Assembly: GCA_947259405.1 (NCBI GenBank)
Contig: CAMYLY010000007.1
Location: 94,968 to 158,967, forward strand
DNA length: 64,000 bases
Source of the DNA: an uncultured Gemmatimonadales bacterium
GTDB lineage: Bacteria > Gemmatimonadota > Gemmatimonadetes > Gemmatimonadales > GWC2-71-9
Direction of reading: 5' to 3'
Translations under genes and position numbers: made by a program
The notes under the pieces: generated by a model
The model's input: the letters and a program-made list of their open reading frames with translations, nothing else
Database searches by the model: none
Told to the model about the DNA's origin: nothing
Shown here: positions 54,101 through 62,394 of the stretch, piece by piece
How positions within the stretch are numbered: the first letter of the stretch is position 1
Layout of the letters: each line of letters opens with the position of its first letter

Positions 54101-54491
54101 TGAGCTCCTGGAGGCGTACCGGTTCGAAAGTGTGGTCGCGTGGAACGATGGCGACGGAGTCTTTCGACTCGCGCCGCTGCCCACCGAGGCCCAGTTTGCA
54201 CCGGTCCACGCCGTGCTTCCGGAAGACTTCGACCGTGACGGGAATGCGGACGTCGTGGTCGCCGGCAATTTCTTCGGTGTGCCGACCGTGCGCGGTCGTT
54301 ACGACGCCAGCTACGGGCTATTGCTCCTCGGTGATGGAGCGGGCGGGTGGACACCGGTCGACATGCAGAGGAGCAACCTGGTCCTCCGCGGGGAGGTACG
54401 GGATCTCGAATTGGCGAGCCGCGCCGGAGGTGCGCGACTCCTTGTGGTCGCGCGCAACGACAACAGACTACAGATTCTCCGCACGCCCTGA
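51156..54491 (+). CDS. CRTAC1-like lipoprotein 2 (FG-GAP/VCBS repeats with ASPIC-UnbV domain)
   Basis: The protein has 1111 residues from GTG 51156, 7 bases after the GH97 stop. The n-region RRRRR and lipobox ILGMGC support this start. The architecture is the same as the protein at 45127-48537: FG-GAP propeller (about 45-500; DVDGDGRPDLYFTSN and DVNGDGHLDIYV), ASPIC/UnbV (about 540-605; RGFQSSVDSRLHFGLG), and second propeller (about 630-1000; DVNGDGLDDVYAGGA and DFDGDGDVDLFVGGR). The two genes are clear paralogues, each next to a glycan-use component. Many DxDxDG loops imply calcium binding. Confidence 0.92.
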   Translation: MNPRRRRRAPSVRYPFALMAWASILGMGCSWGERPAPLFESLPADQTGVTFVNDVPDTPEFNIINYLNHYNGGGVAAGDVDGDGRPDLYFTSNLGTDRLYRNAGDFQFEDVTELAGVGTAEGWKSGVAMADVNGDGHLDIYVSTVSHLSLRGANVLYVNDGDGTFTDRTAEYGLEHTGYSTQAAFLDYDMDGDLDMYLLNHSTHEIRGSAWNPLREDRHPEAGDRLFRNDGARFADVSDAAGIYGGVEGYGLGVVPTDVNLDGCPDLFVANDFHEGDFLYFNNCDGTFTESIATATGHTSKSSMGVDAADFNNDGRPDLAVLDMLPVREDILKTSSNAEDMTVYNLKQEAGYHHQFARNTLQLNRGHGLFSDIGYLAGVHATDWSWTPLWADLDNDGNKDLFVTNGIPRRPNDLDFIDYVAARPVQALLQEGFTQDVLEDVLARMPHVPLANYAFRNNGDLTFTDMADAWGLAEPGFSNGAAYVDLDGDGALDLVVNNVRAPASIYRNLARTVNHHHYLAVQLRGAGRNTAGIGAKVFVTHDGVTQLVEQIPTRGFQSSVDSRLHFGLGVSAVVDSVLVVWPDRRYQVVTDVSVDQTLTLEQDEAAGRYAYNAGAGQSTFDDITDQLALGYRHEENQFFDYTREPLIPHQLSTEGPALAVGDVNGDGLDDVYAGGAKWQAGQLLVQRGDGTFWPADEAAFRLDSINEDVDAAFFDADGDGNLDLYVVSGGNEFWGERPALLDRLYLNDGSGGFRRFEGLLPAVYQNGSCVVPGDFDGDGDVDLFVGGRVVARRYGASPRSYLFENDGTGHFRDVSSDLAPDVAMAGMVTSARWVDYDRDGGLDLVVAGEWMPVRVFRQEEGRFVERTAEVGLSETAGWWNTIEVADLDDDGRPDLILGNLGRNSFIQASPEEPARLYVHDFAGSGTPQHFLTFYKNAVSYPIAGRDEVLRAVPALSDRYPSYADFGASRIEEIFPRSVLRDAELLEAYRFESVVAWNDGDGVFRLAPLPTEAQFAPVHAVLPEDFDRDGNADVVVAGNFFGVPTVRGRYDASYGLLLLGDGAGGWTPVDMQRSNLVLRGEVRDLELASRAGGARLLVVARNDNRLQILRTP

Positions 54492-54566
54492 CCCCGCGGG
54501 TTGGGGCATGCTGAAGGACCGCGACGTATACTCGGCAGGTTCTGCCACAGATCTTGAGCCGGAGAG

Positions 54567-56192
54567 ATGCCAGTGGGATTGCTAGCGAGCGTGGACTGGG
54601 TGGTGATCGGTCTGTATTTCGCGCTGGTTTTCGGGGTCGCCATTTGGGCCACGATGCGAGAGCGGGCGACGCGCGGCACGTCGCAGGACTACTTCTTGGC
54701 CGGTCGCGACGCCGGGTGGTTCCTCGTCGGTGGCTCGTTGTTCGCGTCGAACATCGGGTCCGAACACCTGGTCGGGCTGGCCGGGACCGGTGCGGCGAGC
54801 GGCGTCGCGGTCGCCCAATTCGAGGTCTTGGCCTCCTTGATTCTCTTGATGCTGGGTTGGGTGTTCGTTCCGTTCTACCTGTCGAGCGGTGTGTTCACCA
54901 TGCCGGAGTTCCTCGAACGACGGTACTCCTCGGGTGCCCGGTGGTACCTGGCCGTGATTTCTATCGTCGGCTATGTCCTGACCAAGATTTCTGTCACGAT
55001 CGCCGCCGGAGGGATTGTCTTCGAAGCGATCATGGGGATCGACTTTTGGACGGGCGCGCTCGTCGTGGTCGTGGTCACCGGGATCTATACGATCTTCGGT
55101 GGACTGAGGGCGGTGCTCTATACGGACCTGCTGCAGACGTTCGTGCTGATTGGGGGCGCTGTGGCGGTCACGCTGTTGGGCTTGAACGCTTTGGGTGGCT
55201 GGGAGGCGTTGACCACGACGGTTGGACCCGAGTTTCTGACCCTGTGGAAGCCCATGGCGGATCCCGACTTTCCGTGGACCGGCATCCTGTTCGGCGCGCC
55301 CATCCTTGGGGTCTGGTATTGGTGTACGGATCAGTTCATCGTGCAGCGCGTCCTGGCGGCCCACGATCAGGATAACGCGCGGCGCGGGACCGTCTTCGCC
55401 GGATTCCTCAAGCTGCTGCCGCTGTTCATCTTCGTCATCCCTGGCGTGATTGCCTACGCGTTGTCGCAACAAGATCGCCTGGAACTCGCTGCGCCAGACC
55501 AAGCGCTTCCGACGCTGATTGCGGTACTCTTGCCAATCGGCGTGCGCGGACTGGTCGTGGCGGGTCTCCTGGCGGCACTCATGAGCTCGCTCTCGTCGGT
55601 GTTCAACTCCACCTCGACGCTCGTCACGCTCGACGTCTACAAGAAACTGCACCCCCAAGCGTCCGAACGGCGCCTTGTGTTGGTGGGACAGTCCACGACC
55701 GCGGTGCTCGTCGGTTTCGGCTTGCTGTGGATTCCATTCATGAAGCTCATCTCCGGACAGCTCTACCAGTATTTGCAGAGCGTCCAAGCGTATATCTCGC
55801 CCCCGATTGCGGCGGTGTTCCTGATCGGCATCAGCTGGAAGCGGGTCAACGCACACGGCGCCATGGCCGCCCTGATCACAGGATTTGTCTTGGGTATGGG
55901 GCGACTCGTGGTCGAAATCGTCCCGTCGCTCCAGGTTGGATTCCTCGAGACGTACGCGGAGATCAACTTTCTCCACTTCGCGGTTCTGCTCTTTGCCATC
56001 TGTACCGTGGTCCTGGTGGGCGTCAGCTTGATGACCCCCGCGCCGATCGCCTCCAAGGTGGCTGGGCTGACCTTCGCGACCACCGAGCCGACAACGCCGG
56101 CAGAGTCCAACCCGGCGTGGCGCCAGAGGGACCGGGTGTTGACTGGCGTGCTCGTGGCTCTCGTCGGCTTGGTGTGGATCTACTTCTCGTGA
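54567..56192 (+). CDS. Sodium:solute symporter (SSS/SLC5 family)
   Basis: This 541-residue protein has about 13-14 transmembrane helices. The family start is VDWVVIGLYFALVFGVAIWA, with a DYFLAGRDAGWFLVGGSLFA first pore region, GGLRAVLYTDLLQTFVLIGG and GLLAALMSSLSSVFNSTSTL, the conserved SSS sodium-site region. It resembles the sugar-type (SGLT-like) members. GGAGAG touches the ATG at 54567, so GTG 54573 may be the true start. The gene directly precedes the trehalase gene (19-base gap), which suggests sugar uptake. Confidence 0.94.
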   Translation: MPVGLLASVDWVVIGLYFALVFGVAIWATMRERATRGTSQDYFLAGRDAGWFLVGGSLFASNIGSEHLVGLAGTGAASGVAVAQFEVLASLILLMLGWVFVPFYLSSGVFTMPEFLERRYSSGARWYLAVISIVGYVLTKISVTIAAGGIVFEAIMGIDFWTGALVVVVVTGIYTIFGGLRAVLYTDLLQTFVLIGGAVAVTLLGLNALGGWEALTTTVGPEFLTLWKPMADPDFPWTGILFGAPILGVWYWCTDQFIVQRVLAAHDQDNARRGTVFAGFLKLLPLFIFVIPGVIAYALSQQDRLELAAPDQALPTLIAVLLPIGVRGLVVAGLLAALMSSLSSVFNSTSTLVTLDVYKKLHPQASERRLVLVGQSTTAVLVGFGLLWIPFMKLISGQLYQYLQSVQAYISPPIAAVFLIGISWKRVNAHGAMAALITGFVLGMGRLVVEIVPSLQVGFLETYAEINFLHFAVLLFAICTVVLVGVSLMTPAPIASKVAGLTFATTEPTTPAESNPAWRQRDRVLTGVLVALVGLVWIYFS

Positions 56193-56211
56193 TGCGACGG
56201 AGTCTTTCATC

Positions 56212-57864
56212 ATGACGTGTGAGCGCTGGGTGCGCCTTCTCGGCGTCGGTGTGGCGGTCGGCCTGTTTGGCGCATGCCAGTCCGGTGAGGTCGACCGCGC
56301 GGTGGCGCGGTACGATCCGTCCCGCGATCTGGGCCCACTCTTTCATAACGTGCAGATGGCTCGGCTCTTCTCCGACTCAAAGACGTTCGTGGATGCACGC
56401 CCGCTCATGGCCACGGACGAGATCCGAGCGCTGTACACGGATGCACGGGCGGTGTCGGGATTTGACCTCACGACTTTCGTTCAGCAGCACTTCGAGTTGC
56501 CCCAGCCCTTTGGCGCGAGCTTCCGGAGCGACATCTCACGCTCCATGGAGGCCCATGTGCGGGCGCTGTGGCCCGGGCTCGTTCGGTCGCCGGATGCTAC
56601 GGACGAGAGCTCGTCTCTGATCCCGTTGCCGAACGAGTATGTCGTTCCCGGCGGTCGCTTCCGCGAGGTGTATTACTGGGATTCGTATTTCACGATGCTT
56701 GGGCTGGTCGAAAGCGAGCGCACCGACCTCGTCCACAGCATGCTCGACAACTTCGCCTACCTGGTCCGCACGGTGGGTCACGTGCCGAACGGCAACCGCA
56801 CGTACTACCTCAGCCGGAGCCAACCGCCGTATTTCGCTGCCATGGTCGGGCTTTATGCCACGGCAACGGATACGGTGCAGGCCCTGGAGTACCTTGATGC
56901 GCTCGAGGCCGAATACGCGTTCTGGCTCGATGGCGCCGCCGACCTTGCACCAGGCGAGGCGCACCGCCGCGTCGTGCGCTTGGCCAACGGGTCACTGCTC
57001 AACCGATATTGGGACGATCGGCCAGAGCCGCGGCCCGAATCCCATCGCGAGGACTACGAACTAGGCGAGTCGCTCCCGGAGGGGCAGCGCGAGGCACTCT
57101 ATCGGAACATCCGCGCCGCAGCGGAGAGTGGCTGGGACTTCTCGAGCCGCTGGATGCGTGATCCGGACGACTTGCGGTCGCTCGAGACCACCGACCTCAT
57201 CCCCGTGGACCTGAACAGCCTCCTGTACCACGCCGAGCGCACGATCGCCGCGTTCCGAGCCTATCGCGGCGAGGCGGGTGACCGTGAGGTGTCAGAGCAG
57301 TTTGCTCTGGCGGCCGAGAACCGTCGTGGTGCGCTGCTCGAGGCCGCCTACGACCCCGAGGAGGGGTACTTCTTCGACGTGCGGTGGCGGACTGGAGAGC
57401 GCGTGACCGACCGGCCCACCCTGGCAGCCGCAGCGCCACTCTACTTCAGGCTGGCGACGCCGGAGCAGGGTGTGGCGGTCGCTGCGCGGCTTGAGCGCGA
57501 TTTCCTCGCACCCGGTGGGTTCGTGACGACCCTCATTGCTTCGGGCCAGCAATGGGACGCCCCCAACGGATGGCCGCCCCTGCAGTGGCTCGCCGTCCAG
57601 GGGCTCTGCCGCTACGACCGCGCGTCCTTGGCGCAATCGGCCCGCGAGCGCTGGCTCGCACTCAACCGCCGGACCTACAAGGCCACGGGCAAGATGACGG
57701 AGAAATACGACGTCGTCGATCTGAGCCGCCGCGCTGGGGGCGGAGAGTACCCCACGCAGGATGGCTTCGGGTGGACCAACGGCGTTGCCCTAGCGTTCGG
57801 CGCGCAGGAACGCGCGATGCAGCAGGCGGATACCATCGTTGCACCGTTGGCCTGCGCGGCCTAA
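56212..57864 (+). CDS. GH37 trehalase, lipoprotein
   Basis: The protein has 550 residues from ATG 56212 (GGAG upstream). The lipobox is LFGAC. Both trehalase signatures are present: PGGRFREVYYWDSYFTMLGL and QWDAPNGWPPLQ. By alignment to the E. coli enzyme, the catalytic acid is D309 in SGWDFSSRW and the base is E512 in GEYPTQDGFGWTNG. The enzyme inverts and hydrolyses trehalose to two glucose molecules. Its placement after an SSS symporter and its lipoprotein signal suggest periplasmic trehalose breakdown followed by glucose import. Confidence 0.95.
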   Translation: MTCERWVRLLGVGVAVGLFGACQSGEVDRAVARYDPSRDLGPLFHNVQMARLFSDSKTFVDARPLMATDEIRALYTDARAVSGFDLTTFVQQHFELPQPFGASFRSDISRSMEAHVRALWPGLVRSPDATDESSSLIPLPNEYVVPGGRFREVYYWDSYFTMLGLVESERTDLVHSMLDNFAYLVRTVGHVPNGNRTYYLSRSQPPYFAAMVGLYATATDTVQALEYLDALEAEYAFWLDGAADLAPGEAHRRVVRLANGSLLNRYWDDRPEPRPESHREDYELGESLPEGQREALYRNIRAAAESGWDFSSRWMRDPDDLRSLETTDLIPVDLNSLLYHAERTIAAFRAYRGEAGDREVSEQFALAAENRRGALLEAAYDPEEGYFFDVRWRTGERVTDRPTLAAAAPLYFRLATPEQGVAVAARLERDFLAPGGFVTTLIASGQQWDAPNGWPPLQWLAVQGLCRYDRASLAQSARERWLALNRRTYKATGKMTEKYDVVDLSRRAGGGEYPTQDGFGWTNGVALAFGAQERAMQQADTIVAPLACAA

Positions 57865-58004
57865 GAGCGCCAAGCGTTTTTCGAGGAAGTTTGCGGCCTG
57901 TCAGGAGCCGTCGCTCACCTACATAGCGCTGACCGCGCGCGCGGCGGACGATGCCGTGCAGGTGGTAACGCGGGGAGGTCTGCGGCTCGGGTAGGTGGCG
58001 GGTG

Positions 58005-59639
58005 CTACCGGCTCGGTCCAGTGAGTTCGAAGACGTGACCTGCGAGCGGCAACAACTCAGCATGGGGAGCGTAACCATCGATGGCACCGCTCCGCCTGAC
58101 AGTCAAAGATCTACCGTCCGCCGCTCCGAGTAGGCTCCGCACGTCGTATCGTCCAGCCGGCATCACGTCTCGCTCCGACGAGACAGTGACGTCCGCAAGG
58201 TGTTGTGTCCCCAAGTTGATCAGTACCATCACCGCATCGTCACCGTTGCGTCGCAGGTACGCTGCCACGGCACCGTCGCTCGCGGTAAGTGGCACGAGTG
58301 TTCCGACTCCAAGCGCCGAACGCTCACTCCGCAGGTGTATGAGGCGCCGATACAGGTTGAGTAACGAGTTGGCGTCGTCATCCTGCGCTTCCACGTTCGC
58401 GATCAACGAATCCGGTTGAAGTGGCTCCCAGTACAATCCATCGGTAAACCCTACCCCTGGCTCCTGCTTCCAGTGCATGGGGGTGCGGAGTCGCGGGTCG
58501 GGCTTGGTGCCCGTCATGCCGATCTCTTCCCCGTAGTACACGAACGGGAGTCCCGGCATCGTGAGCAGAACCGTCGCAGCAAGTTTTGCGCGCGCGACGT
58601 CGCCGTCCAGCTCAGTGAGGGTGCGAGTCTGATCGTGGTTACGGAGGAAGGGGGACCAGCGATGGTGTGGCACCTCCCGCTGCAGGCGCAGCGACGGAGC
58701 CAAGAGGTTGCGGGCCGATCCGGTGCGAACCGCTTCGAAGATGGCGTCTGCCACCTCGAACGCGAAGTGTCCGTCGAGTTGATCAGGATAGTACGGCAGC
58801 ATAGCCCCGACCGAGTCCCACACTTCCCCGACCGTGTAGGCGTGCGGTGCAATGCTACGCACGTATCCCCCGAACTCTCGGAGGAACTCGTGCGTACCGG
58901 GTGCGTGTTCCACCGTACCGTCCACTTCGAAGAGGTGTTTGATCGCATCGAGGCGGAACCCATCCACGCCCATCTCATCGAGCCAGAAACGCGCGACCTT
59001 TTTGGCCTCCTCGCGCACCGCGGGAGTGTCGTAGTTGAGATCCGGCATCCCGCCCCAGAAGAACCCGTAGTAGTACTCGTCGCGGACCGGGGACCGGTGC
59101 CAGTTGTCGCCGCCCCACGGGTTGAGGGTCCCCGGATGCTCCGGCAGGAACAGGAACCAATCGCGGTATGGCGAGTTCGGATTGAGCAACGCGTCCTTGA
59201 AGTACGGATGCTCGCCGGAGGCGTGATTGAGCACGAGGTCAACCAGCACGTGGATACCGCGCTTGTGGGCCTCGAACATCAACAACTTGAAGTCTTCATT
59301 GGTCCCGTAGTCGCGCTCCACGCGATAGTAGTCTGTGACGTCATAGCCGTGGTAACTGGGTGACTGCGAGATCGGCATGAGCCAGAGGCAAGTGGCGCCG
59401 AGGTCGCGCTGGGAGGCGGGATCGCCGTCGTTGATGTAGTCCAACTTTTGGATCAAGCCGCGGAGGTCACCCACACCGTCGCCATCGCTGTCATAAAACG
59501 AGCGGACGAAGATCTCGTAGCAAACACCGCTCCGTCTCCAGTCCGGTTCGGCCGCCGCCCCGTCTTGGCCAACAGCGACGTGCGGGAACACCACGAGCGC
59601 GGCGATGATCACGGTGAGAGCGGCTCGTAGCTTCGACAT
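58005..59639 (-). CDS. Secreted GH13 alpha-amylase family enzyme
   Basis: This 544-residue protein has a signal peptide at 1-25. GH13 regions are present: region I LVDLVLNHAS, region II DGFRLDAIKH with nucleophile D231, region III TVGEVWD with acid E272, and region IV FLRNHDQ with D336. The segment KLDYINDGDP plus WLMPISQSPSYHGYDVTDYY recalls GH13 subfamily 36 (Thermotoga AmyA-like); this is a recollection, not a search. It is likely to act on maltooligosaccharides or starch in the periplasm. It is convergent with the trehalase gene and divergent from the next gene. Confidence 0.94.
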   Translation of the reverse strand: MSKLRAALTVIIAALVVFPHVAVGQDGAAAEPDWRRSGVCYEIFVRSFYDSDGDGVGDLRGLIQKLDYINDGDPASQRDLGATCLWLMPISQSPSYHGYDVTDYYRVERDYGTNEDFKLLMFEAHKRGIHVLVDLVLNHASGEHPYFKDALLNPNSPYRDWFLFLPEHPGTLNPWGGDNWHRSPVRDEYYYGFFWGGMPDLNYDTPAVREEAKKVARFWLDEMGVDGFRLDAIKHLFEVDGTVEHAPGTHEFLREFGGYVRSIAPHAYTVGEVWDSVGAMLPYYPDQLDGHFAFEVADAIFEAVRTGSARNLLAPSLRLQREVPHHRWSPFLRNHDQTRTLTELDGDVARAKLAATVLLTMPGLPFVYYGEEIGMTGTKPDPRLRTPMHWKQEPGVGFTDGLYWEPLQPDSLIANVEAQDDDANSLLNLYRRLIHLRSERSALGVGTLVPLTASDGAVAAYLRRNGDDAVMVLINLGTQHLADVTVSSERDVMPAGRYDVRSLLGAADGRSLTVRRSGAIDGYAPHAELLPLAGHVFELTGPSR

Positions 59640-59719
59640 GTATCACAGGCCTTCCATGGGGTGCGGCGCTCAACCTAGTCCAGCGTCAGCACTCCCACAA
59701 GCATGCGACTGACCGTCGC

Positions 59720-62269
59720 ATGCGCCGTGCAAGCCACGTACATTTCCATCGCCGGTCAGCGATCCTTTCACACACGATCTCGGATGGTACACGGGTGCTG
59801 CGACACGCAACTGTCCTCGTTGTGTTGGGTCTCCTCCAGGCATGTCAGGTGCCGCCAGGCGTGGAGCAATCCCCACAGTTAGCGTTTCCAGAAGCAGGCG
59901 TTGACGACCCCGCAGCGTACGAAGGGTACACGACCCGCTTCTTCCGAGATGCAGATCGCAACGTCCTCCAGGTCTACCTCGATACGCGCCGGGGCCGCGT
60001 GGTGCATCTCTGGGCTGATGCGGCAAATGCGAGCGCATCGTTCACGATCCGTGATCCATCGGGTGCCCCCGTGGTGCTCGACTGGGGTGGGCCGGGTGCG
60101 ATTGTGTCGCGGGACGAGCAAACGCGCGTCATGCGGCACCGACTCACGTCAGCGTCCAACGCGCTGGCCATTGGCTGGTTTGTGCTCGGCACCATGCGGC
60201 AGGAGCGGGACTTCCAATACTGGGAATGGGACCAGCGAGCGTATGACGACGAACAGTTCGTCCTTGCTGAGTTCGCGGAACTCGTCGAAAGCATAGAGCG
60301 GTTACCAGCCGACGAACAAGAGCGGCATCTCTCGCTCCTCAGTGCCGGTGATCTCGACGGGCTGCGTAGTCGACTGACACCGACGCTCAGCATCACCGAG
60401 GGCGACGGTGTGTGGTCCGTGCTGGTTGAACACATGAGCATGGACGGCCGGAACCGAATAACACTCGAGTTGCGTGGGGACGCGGAGGTGTCAACGGCAA
60501 CGCTCGACGGCGATTCAATCTCGGTCGCAGCAAGGTCAGGCGCCAGCCTCGAGTTCGAGGTGATTGCCACGAGCGACTTCCCCACACTCACGCCGCTCGA
60601 ACGCGGCAGGATATTCAACGACGCGTTTGAGGAGTTCCTCGTGCGCGAGCGGAACGCGGCGGAGGCCGGAGGCGATGCCGAGGCACGTGCGTTTCGACGA
60701 CTCGAACGCGAGGTGCGCGGCCTGGAGCTGTTGAGCTTCGAGGAGAAGCTGATGGCCTCGATGCCGAACTACGCGACCTACTTCGGACGCGACATGATGA
60801 TGGCCGCACTGATGCTGGAACCGGTGTCGTCGGTCGACCTCCAGGAACGCGTGATTGCCAGCGTGATTCGCAAGATCGCCCCGACGGGCGATGTGAGTCA
60901 TGAGGAGGCGCTGGCGGGTCAGGCAATCCGTGAGCGGGCGGCCGAGTACAACGGTGTCATCCGCGAGTGGGAAGAGGTGCGAGACCGCGACCCCTCGGCG
61001 GCCGACGATGTGCTCGAGCGTGCCCGAACGCTGCTTGCCAACCCGCAGGGCGTGCTCGAGAACTACCGCATGATCGACGACGACTTCCAGCTTGCAGTCC
61101 TCGTCGATCGCTATCTCGCACGGCCGGATGTTCCGGGCGATCGGAAGCGGCGCTTTCTGAACGAACGGCTTGCGAACGATGTGTCTCATTTGGAGGTGTT
61201 CGTCACCAACCTCATGCTGGTGGCTCGCCTCTCCCGCGCGTATGCCGAGGAGCCCATAACGGCGAATATGGTGGCTTTCCAGTACCGGGATGAAGGTGGG
61301 TGGCTCCCGGGAAGCTGGCGCGACAGCCGTGTGGGCTACGGCGCCGGTCGCTATGCCATGGATGTCAACGTGGTCTGGGTTCCGAAGGCGTTGGAGGCAG
61401 CTGAACGCATTTTGCAGGCGCTCGCAGAGCTGGGGTTCAACGTTGAGGATCTCGTGTCACGAGCGTCCCCCAATGGATCCATGCTCGAGACGTACGTTCG
61501 AGATCCATCACGGTTGCGAGAAGCGATCGAGACGTGGCGCGGCGCGCGGCGCCGTTTCGAGGTGCGGTTCGATCCCGCCGACATCCGTCGGCGCGTCGAC
61601 GCGATGCTTGCGTCGATGCAGAGTGGCGAACGCGCCTACTGGAGCGAGCGATTGCGCGAGTCCGGTGATCCACGGCCTCTGGCATTCCTGGCGTTATCGC
61701 TCGATTCCCTCGGTCGACCTATTGCTGGTGCGAACACGGATGTCGCGACCGATTTGTTCTTTGAACCCTATACCGAGCGGATTCTGCGAGGCGAGGCCGA
61801 TCCGGCCACGGTGCTGGAAATGCTGGACGTGCTCGTACGACCGTATCCGGTCGGGCTGTTCGTGCCTGGACTCGGGCCGGTCGTGGTCAACGATGCGTAC
61901 GCGAGCGCCAGCGTGCAGCAGCAGTTCCGGGACGACGCCTATCACTCGCCGCGTGTGGTCTGGGGCAGGGAGGTGAACCTCGTGTTCTTGAGCTTAGCCC
62001 ACCAGATCGAAGCGGCCTACGACGAGAACGGCGAATTGCGCGATGACAGTGAGTCGTTCCGCGAATATGTCGCTGGCCTGCGAGAGATCCTCGAGACCAC
62101 CCGAGAGGCGGTTGACGCATCGAACCTCAGGCACAACGAGCTATGGTCCTACCGAATCGAGAATGGCACACTCCGACCGATGCGATACGGTGTGAGTTCC
62201 GATATCCAACTCTGGAATCTCACCGATCTCGCTGTGCGCTTCTTGTTGGAGAGGCTCCCAAGAGAGTGA
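59720..62269 (+). CDS. Large lipoprotein of unknown family, glycosidase-like
   Basis: The protein has 849 residues from ATG 59720; GTG 59795 gives a better signal peptide (VLRHATVLVVLGLLQAC). The lipobox is LLQAC. The N-terminal half (about 60-290) looks like a beta-rich domain. From about 340 the protein is strongly helical: SMPNYATYFGRDMMMAALML (D358), HLEVFVTNLMLVARLSRAYA, GGWLPGSWRDSRVGYGAGRY, FLALSLDSLGRPIAGANTD and DIQLWNLTDLAVRFLLERL. A FGRD motif after a beta domain recalls (alpha/alpha)6 glycosidases such as amylo-1,6-glucosidase, GH15 or GH63. I do not recognise the family. The context (GH13, GH37, two sugar symporters) supports a carbohydrate role. Confidence 0.75.
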   Translation: MRRASHVHFHRRSAILSHTISDGTRVLRHATVLVVLGLLQACQVPPGVEQSPQLAFPEAGVDDPAAYEGYTTRFFRDADRNVLQVYLDTRRGRVVHLWADAANASASFTIRDPSGAPVVLDWGGPGAIVSRDEQTRVMRHRLTSASNALAIGWFVLGTMRQERDFQYWEWDQRAYDDEQFVLAEFAELVESIERLPADEQERHLSLLSAGDLDGLRSRLTPTLSITEGDGVWSVLVEHMSMDGRNRITLELRGDAEVSTATLDGDSISVAARSGASLEFEVIATSDFPTLTPLERGRIFNDAFEEFLVRERNAAEAGGDAEARAFRRLEREVRGLELLSFEEKLMASMPNYATYFGRDMMMAALMLEPVSSVDLQERVIASVIRKIAPTGDVSHEEALAGQAIRERAAEYNGVIREWEEVRDRDPSAADDVLERARTLLANPQGVLENYRMIDDDFQLAVLVDRYLARPDVPGDRKRRFLNERLANDVSHLEVFVTNLMLVARLSRAYAEEPITANMVAFQYRDEGGWLPGSWRDSRVGYGAGRYAMDVNVVWVPKALEAAERILQALAELGFNVEDLVSRASPNGSMLETYVRDPSRLREAIETWRGARRRFEVRFDPADIRRRVDAMLASMQSGERAYWSERLRESGDPRPLAFLALSLDSLGRPIAGANTDVATDLFFEPYTERILRGEADPATVLEMLDVLVRPYPVGLFVPGLGPVVVNDAYASASVQQQFRDDAYHSPRVVWGREVNLVFLSLAHQIEAAYDENGELRDDSESFREYVAGLREILETTREAVDASNLRHNELWSYRIENGTLRPMRYGVSSDIQLWNLTDLAVRFLLERLPRE

Positions 62270-62394
62270 GCATCGGGCAGGTTTGCAGGATCAGCTACAA
62301 CAGGTAGCGTGGGCGGGCAACGTATGCTTGCGCTCTCGACGGTAGGCTGACAGTTTCGCGGACGCGATTCCCGCATCGCTCTCATGAGGTAGGC

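Noticed and set aside
54582-56213. Open frame of about 540 codons on the minus strand
   Set aside because: It is exactly antisense to the SSS symporter and gives a low-complexity, Arg/His/Asp-rich product, typical of a shadow frame in GC-rich DNA.
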